This document shows, piece after piece, positions 23,518 through 29,886 of a stretch of 29,886 bases of DNA. How positions within the stretch are numbered: the stretch's first letter is position 1; every line of letters begins with the position of its first letter. The stretch is taken from positions 1 to 29,886 of the forward strand of contig JBFHRO010000011.1 in assembly GCA_041591635.1 (NCBI GenBank), in the 5' to 3' direction. The notes beneath the pieces are model-generated. The model was not told the origin of the DNA and made no database searches. It worked only from the letters and a program-made list of their open reading frames with translations. The stretch is from JACKOD01 sp041591635 (GTDB lineage Bacteria > Pseudomonadota > Gammaproteobacteria > Pseudomonadales > Oleiphilaceae). The position numbers and the translations under genes were made by a program.

Positions 23518-25626
23518 ATGATTTTCAGCAAAATGGGTGTACGTTCCCTGCTGACCCTCTGGTCTGTTGTGGGGTCTTTGGCGTTTGTCATTTATCTCTT
23601 GGTCAGCCTGGGTGCCAATCGCCTGATTGCCAGCAATATTGAATCATTGACCAATGTGGTAATTCCCGTTGAGCGTGCCAATACCAAGAGTTCCAATATG
23701 TTGGCAGGGTATCTCGACCGCCAGGCAGAAATGTCGATTGTGGCAACGCTGGATGACCTTGCGCAGTTGGCGAGCCGCGATGAGCTGGATTCCCGGTTCC
23801 GTCGGTTTGTTTCGCATGTCTCGGAGATTACCGAAGGCCAGGCACAAACCCAGATTGACGCGCTTAACCGTGCGTTCGAGTCGTTTCTCAAGAGCGACGA
23901 AGCTGTGTATGCAAACATCGAATTGCGTCTGCAGTTAGGTGTGCATCTGGAGCAGCGATCGGCGGAAATTGACGCCACGATCAAGGGGTTACAGAGTGCT
24001 GCCGAGTCAATCTCGGGTAAGGCGACCCTCAATGCCCGACGTGAAGCGCGCAACTTTGTTCGCGCTGTGGAGGCGGCCAGTACGGCGGACAACCTGAACC
24101 AGCTGGTGAGCAGCGTCCGCAACCGTGGTGACAAAAGTAAGGATCACGCCAGTGCGGTTCAGCTCGGCCTGGAGCGCATTATTTCGGCATCGCGGCAGAT
24201 GCGTTTGATCACCAATGCCGACCTGCTGGTTGGGCTGAAGAATAACGTGATTGCACAATTGATGGCATCAATATCCAATGATATCGACGCGCTGGCCGAA
24301 GCCGATGCCGAGTATGCCGAGGCGACCGACACCCTGCGCAAAGAACTGGCAAAGCTGACAGGTATGTTGACCACCAATGAGGATGCGCTCATTGCCCTGG
24401 TGCAGAAAAAACTGCTGGCAAGTCAGAACTACCAGCGCCTGCAGAAAGATGTGCAGCACGCCAAACAGCAGGTAGTAGAGGCCCTGGCAGCGCTGTCGGA
24501 GTTTGGTACCGGACTTTCTGAGGCAGCCGAAGCCCAGACACGGGCAACCATTCAAAGCGGCGTGATAACACAGCTGGTCGTGGGCGCGTGCATCGCGGTT
24601 TTCATGATTTTGATGGGGCTCTTGCTTAACCACAGAATCAACCGGCCATTAAGTCAGCTGTCAGATGTGATGCGAGAGCTGTCACAAGGTGACCTGACCC
24701 GTGAACTGGAAGTGCCCAAGCGGCAGGATGAGTTTGGCTTACTGACCAAAGAGGTATCCGATACCATCACCAATTTGCGCGATATGTTGCGCCTGGTGCT
24801 GGATGCCTCTACTCAGATCACCACGGCCTCGGGATCTTTGACCGAAACCACCAAAACCACCAATGCCGGCATTCAGAGTCAGAAAAACGAATCGGATCAG
24901 CTGGCGACGGCCATGACCCAAATGGCCTCCAGTGTCCACGAGGTTGCCAGCAATGCTGTGAGTACCGCGGAAGCAACGCAGAAAGCCGCGGCCATGGCCA
25001 AACAGGGCAATCAGGCCGTGGCACAAACCATAGAAGCCATGAATCAGTTGGCCGAGAACATCGAAACCGTTGCGAATCTGATTCAGTTGCTGGAAGAGGA
25101 TGCCGGCAAAATAGGCTCAGTGGTGGATGTTATCGGAAGCATTTCGGAACAGACCAACTTGCTGGCCCTCAATGCCGCCATAGAAGCTGCCCGGGCGGGC
25201 GAAGCCGGGCGCGGGTTTGCCGTGGTGGCGGATGAAGTGCGTAATCTGGCGCGAAAGACACAAGACTCCACCCAGGAAATTCAGGCGGTGATATCCGGTA
25301 TTCAAAAGGGTACCAAAGATGCCGTTACCGCCATGTCTGGCAGCAAGCAGTTGGCTGTGGCCAGCAAGGAAAAAGCCGCCGGTGCCGGCGGGGCGCTTAT
25401 CGACATCGTCAATCAGGTTGATCAGATCAATCAGCGCAACTTGCAAATAGCCTCGGCATCCGAGGAGCAAAGTGCCGTCACGGAAGAAATGCACAAGAAC
25501 ATCATCAAAATCGCCACCGTGGCTGAAGAAACGGCCGAAGCGGCTCATGTGGTTGAGCGCAACAGTCATCACCTGGATGTTTTGGCTCGAGCACTGAAGT
25601 CCATTTTGTCGAAATACAAGGTATAG
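23518..25626 (+). CDS. Methyl-accepting chemotaxis protein
   Basis: This 702-residue transmembrane chemoreceptor has TM1 at about 10-33, a long, largely helical periplasmic domain of about 315 residues and TM2 at about 352-372. A HAMP domain follows (about 373-428, starting NHRINRPLSQL), and then a cytoplasmic signalling hairpin. The conserved tip EQTNLLALNAAIEAARAGE starts at residue 544 and contacts CheA and CheW. The periplasmic length fits four-helix or helical-bimodular sensors rather than PAS-type ones. No C-terminal pentapeptide for CheR/CheB docking is present. AAGGA lies 6 bases before the ATG, and a sigma-28-like promoter lies upstream. The divergent binding-protein gene is a candidate ligand presenter. 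Confidence 0.95.
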   Translation: MIFSKMGVRSLLTLWSVVGSLAFVIYLLVSLGANRLIASNIESLTNVVIPVERANTKSSNMLAGYLDRQAEMSIVATLDDLAQLASRDELDSRFRRFVSHVSEITEGQAQTQIDALNRAFESFLKSDEAVYANIELRLQLGVHLEQRSAEIDATIKGLQSAAESISGKATLNARREARNFVRAVEAASTADNLNQLVSSVRNRGDKSKDHASAVQLGLERIISASRQMRLITNADLLVGLKNNVIAQLMASISNDIDALAEADAEYAEATDTLRKELAKLTGMLTTNEDALIALVQKKLLASQNYQRLQKDVQHAKQQVVEALAALSEFGTGLSEAAEAQTRATIQSGVITQLVVGACIAVFMILMGLLLNHRINRPLSQLSDVMRELSQGDLTRELEVPKRQDEFGLLTKEVSDTITNLRDMLRLVLDASTQITTASGSLTETTKTTNAGIQSQKNESDQLATAMTQMASSVHEVASNAVSTAEATQKAAAMAKQGNQAVAQTIEAMNQLAENIETVANLIQLLEEDAGKIGSVVDVIGSISEQTNLLALNAAIEAARAGEAGRGFAVVADEVRNLARKTQDSTQEIQAVISGIQKGTKDAVTAMSGSKQLAVASKEKAAGAGGALIDIVNQVDQINQRNLQIASASEEQSAVTEEMHKNIIKIATVAEETAEAAHVVERNSHHLDVLARALKSILSKYKV

Positions 25627-25726
25627 GCGGGATATTCCCGCCCGCAGCTCTTGGCATGGATAAACCTTTGGTTTGCCGCAAGCGGGCGGTGGGGCCGTTG
25701 CAAGGGAAGCGTGGAATTGCAAGGGA
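25626..25726. repeat. Structured gap between convergent chemoreceptor and XRE genes
   Basis: Three elements overlap here: a 7-bp hairpin GGCGGGA-TAT-TCCCGCC directly at the chemoreceptor stop (25626-25642), an alternative 8-bp pairing of CCGCCCGC (25638-25645) with GCGGGCGG (25682-25689), and a direct repeat TTGCAAGGGA at 25698-25707 and 25717-25726. The hairpins could end transcription, although no T-tract follows. Confidence 0.4.
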
Positions 25727-25743
25727 TGCGTTGAATGTCGCGC

Positions 25744-26727
25744 TTAACTGCCCTGAAAATCCTTGGCATGACGCTGTTTGAGTTCCTCGGCCAGCCTTTG
25801 TGCTTCGTCCTGCTCTTCACTGGCTTCCATTTTGTCTATGTGTTCTTGCTGGGCGATGAAGTGAAGTGACAGTTCAAAGGCCTTGCGAGTAAATTCCAGC
25901 ACCTTTTCAAAACCCTCGTCAGAGAGCTTGCGCGCGGCATCGTGGCTGCGGTAGATGTTGATGAAATTGCGTTCCCGCTCAAAGTGCAGCGGAATGCGGC
26001 CGATCCCCCAGTCGTGCAGGATTCGCCAAGTGTCGGGGCTGTAGGTGCGGGTGTACTTGAGAATGAAAGGAACCGGGTCGTTGCGGGCCAAGAGCGCCGC
26101 CAAACGAAGAATCAGCTCAAATGACAGGGTTGCGGTACCGTTCTCGACGGCTTCGAGCAAGGTTTTGTCTTTGAGGTTGAGGGCATCGGCCATTTCGTTG
26201 ACGGTTAACCCGGCAACCTCGCGCAAATCCTTGAGTGACTGGCCTGCGGCCAGCATCACCTTGAGCTGATCCTGCGATTTTATGATCGCCTTGCCAACCT
26301 TGAGCGAAGTTCCTGTGGTGCGCCGGGCGAGCCGGTACGCGGAATTCGTCAGATCGCTCAGGCGGCCCATGAGGGAGCCGCTATCTTCAGTTTCACGACC
26401 TTTTTTGGCAGTTGCTTTGGCGGCTTCGGCTTTTTCGCCATCGCCGCGGGCTTCCGGCTTTTTTTCTGCTCGTGAACCGGTTGAATGCCTGGTACTCATT
26501 TCTTCGCCGCCAGGGGAGGCACCCGCGCCAGAGGCATCTGGTTTTTTCCCGGCGGCGGCTGGGCGGCCAGCATCTTTGTCGTTCGCCATGAATTGCTCTA
26601 TCTCGTCAAGGTATTGGGTGGCCTTATTGATCAAGGTATCAACACCAGTGTAGCCCTTGTCGAGCGTCCACGAGAAAAGTTTGCCCACTCCTTGCTGTGC
26701 TTCGGTAACCATTCTTGGCGCGTTCAT
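25744..26727 (-). CDS. XRE-type helix-turn-helix protein with low-complexity linker
   Basis: This 327-residue protein begins with about 48 residues of helical sequence (WTLDKGYTGVDTLINKATQYLDEIEQFM). A low-complexity linker rich in Ala, Gly, Lys and Glu spans about 50-117. A Cro/CI-type helix-turn-helix follows at about 163-215 (SLKDLREVAGLTVNEMADALNL). The charged C-terminal helical region has no visible enzymatic motif. It is not a typical short repressor. AGGA sits 5 bases before the ATG. It follows prc by 25 bases on the same strand and is probably in its operon, which suggests a link to envelope stress or proteolysis, but the function is unknown. Confidence 0.78.
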   Translation of the reverse strand: MNAPRMVTEAQQGVGKLFSWTLDKGYTGVDTLINKATQYLDEIEQFMANDKDAGRPAAAGKKPDASGAGASPGGEEMSTRHSTGSRAEKKPEARGDGEKAEAAKATAKKGRETEDSGSLMGRLSDLTNSAYRLARRTTGTSLKVGKAIIKSQDQLKVMLAAGQSLKDLREVAGLTVNEMADALNLKDKTLLEAVENGTATLSFELILRLAALLARNDPVPFILKYTRTYSPDTWRILHDWGIGRIPLHFERERNFINIYRSHDAARKLSDEGFEKVLEFTRKAFELSLHFIAQQEHIDKMEASEEQDEAQRLAEELKQRHAKDFQGS

Positions 26728-26752
26728 GAACTTCCTTGGTTAGGCATCGAGG

Positions 26753-28909
26753 CTAGGGCGTGGCAACCGGTTTGGCTGCGAACACCTGCTGGATCCCGAT
26801 GAGGTCTATCAACACCTCGCCGCTTTCCTGCGTCACAAAATCGATTTCTTTGGCTTTGGTTTCTTCATCGGCGCGGGCTTTTTCGAACGCTTCCCATTCC
26901 TCTTTAGAGGCAAAGGGCTTTTCATTACGGGCCGCACGGCGTTTGTTCACCAGTGCCAGTTGCTTTTCGCTGGTTTGCTTTTGTTCCTGAAGGCGAATTT
27001 CGCGATTAAGCGAAAATGTTTTTTTGTCCCGCTGCTCTTCCAGCCAGGCAATTTCTTCGAGCAATACCTTGTACTCGGGATGCTGCTGGAACCGGTCATC
27101 ATGAGCGGCTGCCAACTGGGCAATGATTTGTCGGGTAAGCCCGTACCGGCCATGTTCAGCTTCCTTGATGAAGTCCCAGGGCAGGGCTTCGGGCAGGGCA
27201 TCTTCGCCAATTTCCTTGTGATCGATGGAGGAAGGGACGAGCAGATCGGGGACGACGCCCTTATGCTGTGTGCTGCCACCGGAAACCCGGTAAAACTTCG
27301 CTTGTGTCAGCTTGAGCTGTCCGTGATTGAGGGGTTTTACCGATTGCACAGTGCCTTTGCCGAACGACTGGCTGCCAATCACGACACCCCGCTCGTAATC
27401 CTGAATGGCACCGGCAAAAATTTCCGATGCAGAAGCGCTGAGTCGGTTGATCATGACAATCAATGGGCCGCCGTAGACAAGTTCGGGGTCGGGGTCATCC
27501 ATTTGTTCTACCCGGTTGTTGGCGCCGCGAATTTGCACAGTGGGGCCATCCTTGATGAACAGGCCGGTGAGCATGTTGGCTTCCTGCAGCGAGCCGCCGC
27601 CATTATTGCGCAAATCGATAATCAGGCCATCCAGCTTGCCTTTGGTCTGCATTTCTTCAATGAGGTGCCGAACATCGCGGGTAGTGCTGCGATACTCGGG
27701 ATCACCACTTTGAGCGCCCTTGAAATCGGCATAAAAAGCGGGAATATCAATCACGCCAAACCGGTATTTCTTGCCGTTGCGCTCAAGCTCCAGCAGCTGA
27801 CTTTGGGCGGCCTGTTCTTCGAGTTTGACCTTGTCACGTACGATATTGATGATGCGGGTCTGGCTGTCATCTTTGCTGTCCGAAGGAATCACCTGCAACC
27901 GAACCACGCTCTTGGCCGGGCCGCGAATCAGTGCAACCACTTCGTCAAGGCGCCAGCCAACCACATCGACAATCTCGCCACTTGCTCCCTGACCCACACC
28001 AACAATCCGGTCGGAAGTCTGTAACTGGCCTTGTTTGGCGGCCGGCCCCGCCGGAACCAGGCGCAACACCTTGGTGTAGTCGTTATCGGTTTGCAGTACT
28101 GCGCCAATGCCTTCCAGCGAGAGGCTCATGTTGATGTTGAAGTTTTCAGAGGTTTGGGGTGAAAAATAGCTGGTATGAGGGTCGTAGACACCGGCAAAGG
28201 CGTTCATATAACTCTGAAAAACGTCTTCGCTGCGGGTCTGATAAGCCCTGTTGAGCTGGCTTTGATAGCGTTTCTGGAGCAGTTCCTGAACCTCTTCAAG
28301 CTTTTTTCCGCCTAATTCCAGTCCCAGGGCTGCATTCTTGACCCGTTTGCGCCAGACATCGTTTTGTTCTTCCAGGCTCGCCAACCACGGACTTTGTGCA
28401 CGGTCATTCTCGATGCTTTCATTCTTTGTGAAGTCAAGCTTGTCCAGCCCGCCTTCGACCAGAGCCAACTGATACTTCAAGCGGTCAATCAAACGCTCCT
28501 GAAAGCGGTTGTAAATGGTGTAGGCAGGATCCAGCTGGCCGGTCTTCAGTGCGCCATCAAGGCGAAAGCGATACGAGGCAAAGGATTCAATGTCACTGGC
28601 AAGAAAGTACAGCCGCTGCGGGTCAAGGGCTTTGAGATAGGCTTCGAACACCCGTTCCGACAACTGACCATCAATGGCTTGTTTTCGGTAGTGGCTGACC
28701 ATTAGCTGGCGGGCGATATGCACGTTGGCCGTTTCATGATCCTTGTCAGGTTTCAGCGGCATGTTCTGGGGCTTGTCAGGAAGTGCGGCGTTCGCGGCGC
28801 CAGTCACCAGCGCAAGGCTTATCATCAACAGCAGGGGGGTGAGAATCTGGCGCAGGCCAGGGCGGCTTGAGTCCTGTCTTGCGGTCACTCGGGTTTTCGT
28901 CATAGTCAT
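26753..28909 (-). CDS. prc: Carboxy-terminal processing (tail-specific) protease
   Basis: This 718-residue S41-family periplasmic protease degrades or trims proteins from their C-termini; in E. coli it processes FtsI and degrades tagged and murein-remodelling proteins. It has a signal peptide ending near GAANA-ALPDK, a helical N-terminal region, and a PDZ domain at about 240-335. The peptidase domain carries Ser493 in SASASEI, Asp504 and Lys518 in FGKGTVQ. The S-D-K spacing (11 and 14 residues) is the same as E. coli Ser430/Asp441/Lys455. A Prc-specific C-terminal domain follows. Two ATGs (28909 and 28903) are possible and neither has a clear Shine-Dalgarno site. The XRE gene follows after 25 bases. 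Confidence 0.95.
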   Translation of the reverse strand: MTMTKTRVTARQDSSRPGLRQILTPLLLMISLALVTGAANAALPDKPQNMPLKPDKDHETANVHIARQLMVSHYRKQAIDGQLSERVFEAYLKALDPQRLYFLASDIESFASYRFRLDGALKTGQLDPAYTIYNRFQERLIDRLKYQLALVEGGLDKLDFTKNESIENDRAQSPWLASLEEQNDVWRKRVKNAALGLELGGKKLEEVQELLQKRYQSQLNRAYQTRSEDVFQSYMNAFAGVYDPHTSYFSPQTSENFNINMSLSLEGIGAVLQTDNDYTKVLRLVPAGPAAKQGQLQTSDRIVGVGQGASGEIVDVVGWRLDEVVALIRGPAKSVVRLQVIPSDSKDDSQTRIINIVRDKVKLEEQAAQSQLLELERNGKKYRFGVIDIPAFYADFKGAQSGDPEYRSTTRDVRHLIEEMQTKGKLDGLIIDLRNNGGGSLQEANMLTGLFIKDGPTVQIRGANNRVEQMDDPDPELVYGGPLIVMINRLSASASEIFAGAIQDYERGVVIGSQSFGKGTVQSVKPLNHGQLKLTQAKFYRVSGGSTQHKGVVPDLLVPSSIDHKEIGEDALPEALPWDFIKEAEHGRYGLTRQIIAQLAAAHDDRFQQHPEYKVLLEEIAWLEEQRDKKTFSLNREIRLQEQKQTSEKQLALVNKRRAARNEKPFASKEEWEAFEKARADEETKAKEIDFVTQESGEVLIDLIGIQQVFAAKPVATP

Positions 28910-29202
28910 GTTAACAAGGTTCGCATCTATTGCGTCTTCAGCCTAACGCTGAATGACGGGTAAGTTGACATGCAGATTCCCGGGCAGGAGATCTGCGAAA
29001 CGTTGGTGGTGGATGTGACTGCTTCTGTGTGTTGAGTCTGCCAGTGCTTTTATAACCTTTTCCCGATTTTAGGCCAGTCGTATCGGGATGACCAGATTTG
29101 CCTGCCTTAATCATTGGTCAGAATTGACTTAATGCTTTGTGGGCATTGAAGATCTGTGCGCAGCAAAAGCGGATTTGCCCTGCAAGGTCACGCAATCGGT
29201 TG
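28910..29202. other. Gap between the DUF3299 gene and prc
   Basis: These 293 bases have no coding frame. Two inverted repeats are visible: TTCAGC-N5-GCTGAA (28937-28953), close upstream of prc, and a 7-bp pair TCCCGAT/ATCGGGA around 29062-29090. A clear prc promoter was not identified on the minus strand. Confidence 0.4.
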
Positions 29203-29721
29203 TTAATTGTACTGATAGGGCTCGATCTTATCGGCACTGAGGCTGTAACCGGTTTCGGCCATTTCATTGCTGACACTTTGAGTGCGCAGTGTTCCCGAGA
29301 CTATGATCGGGTCGTAGACCATGTCTACCGGAAGCGGTTTGGCGGCGATCACATACACGACCTGATTGGGCGGTGGTGGCGGCACATGCAAACAGGCCCC
29401 CATGTAGGGTACCAGCAGAAATTGGGAAACACCGTTCTCATCACCCTCGAGCGGGACGATGAACCCCGCCAGAGAGACTCTGGTGTTATGCAGTTCGGCG
29501 ACAATGGCGGTGGCCGTGGCGCTGTCCACCTGCGGTGCCTGTCCGTGCTCGGCGACCCCGGTCAAGGCTTTTTGCAGGGTTGATTCGGGAATCAGGTCTT
29601 GCCATTCGAGTTTCTTGTAGGACGGGCTGTTGTCAGCCAGTGCGGGTGCACATGCCAGTAACAAAGCGGCAAGCAGGGACAGATTTCGACCCACCCGATA
29701 AAGCCACAAACCCATTGGCAT
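29203..29721 (-). CDS. DUF3299 family exported protein
   Basis: This protein of about 172 residues has an N-terminal signal peptide (hydrophobic core LSLLAALLLACAPALA, cleavage before DNSPSYKK) and a DUF3299 domain. Characteristic segments are LEWQDLIPE, VSLAGFIVPLEGD, FLLVPYMGACLHVPPPPPNQ and the C-terminal GYSLSADKIEPY. The family is periplasmic, of unknown biochemical role, and often lies near ABC-type lipoprotein or metal export genes. The Cys in GACLHVPPPP is conserved from memory. The start at 29721 is chosen from the signal peptide; no upstream start (29844, 29823 or 29775) or this one has a convincing Shine-Dalgarno site. The last 42 bases of the window hold nothing recognisable. Confidence 0.8.
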   Translation of the reverse strand: MPMGLWLYRVGRNLSLLAALLLACAPALADNSPSYKKLEWQDLIPESTLQKALTGVAEHGQAPQVDSATATAIVAELHNTRVSLAGFIVPLEGDENGVSQFLLVPYMGACLHVPPPPPNQVVYVIAAKPLPVDMVYDPIIVSGTLRTQSVSNEMAETGYSLSADKIEPYQYN

Positions 29722-29886
29722 GGCGATGTGGGCGAACGGATGTGCGCACGACCGGACAGGCAAGCAAGAAATCATTGATTGAACGAGTACCCGGAAACTG
29801 GAGTGAACGCGTAGGTCACGCATCTTGGCTGGTTTTTCCTGCATTGGTTGGTAACGGGAACTTATTCTAATATTGCGCGGGTTAAA

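Noticed and set aside
26960..28024. 354-residue open frame opposite prc
   Set aside because: It is antisense to the prc catalytic and PDZ region, whose motifs are intact. There is no independent evidence for it.
1..29886. CRISPR arrays, tRNA/rRNA genes, insertion sequences, prophage or island borders
   Set aside because: I saw no regularly spaced repeats, no cloverleaf or rRNA sequence, no transposase or integrase, and no abrupt composition shift.

Overview
The window is gene-dense chromosomal DNA from a free-living, motile, probably marine gammaproteobacterium. The evidence is an alcohol-forming fatty acyl reductase of the Marinobacter type, Gram-negative envelope genes (murI, prc), three c-di-GMP or chemosensory signalling genes, GC in the mid-50s by eye, and clear Shine-Dalgarno sites. 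The species cannot be named from the sequence. No rRNA, tRNA, CRISPR array, insertion sequence or prophage gene was found.

Layout. (1) 123-4720, + strand: a promoter, a GldA/GldF/GldG-like ABC export cassette, and glutamate racemase murI starting directly on the preceding stop codon. A hairpin separates this from the convergent DUF2156 acyltransferase-like gene (4727-5734, -). (2) 6114-8309, -: a four-domain receiver-PAS-GGDEF-EAL protein whose receiver lacks its phosphoacceptor. (3) 8310-9078: a 769-bp gene-free region with several inverted repeats, leading into the fatty acyl-CoA reductase (9079-10653) and acetyl-CoA synthetase acs (10806-12752). A strong acs terminator lies inside the 3' end of the next, convergent gene. 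(4) 12805-14067, -: a membrane diguanylate cyclase broken by one in-frame TAG. (5) 14425-16307, +: a secreted beta-rich protein and a membrane-anchored coiled-coil protein, both of unknown function. (6) 16332-18881, -: two adjacent acyl-CoA dehydrogenase-like genes whose motif losses are complementary. (7) 19020-21523, -: a receiver-TPR protein and a small sensorless histidine kinase. (8) 21625-23229, -: a small membrane protein and a periplasmic Leu/Ile/Val-type binding protein, divergent from a chemoreceptor (23518-25626, +) with a sigma-28-like promoter. (9) 25744-29721, -: a DUF3299 protein, tail-specific protease prc, and an XRE-domain protein 25 bp after prc.

How the genes fit together. 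Acs makes acetyl-CoA, the FAR consumes long-chain acyl-CoA to make fatty alcohol, and the dehydrogenase pair would oxidise an acyl-CoA. This suggests a lipid-storing or lipid-degrading metabolism, but no wax ester synthase is in the window. The most interesting inference is that the two dehydrogenase-like proteins form one obligate heteromer: one carries the catalytic Glu and the flavin-side motif, the other the partner-subunit FAD motifs.
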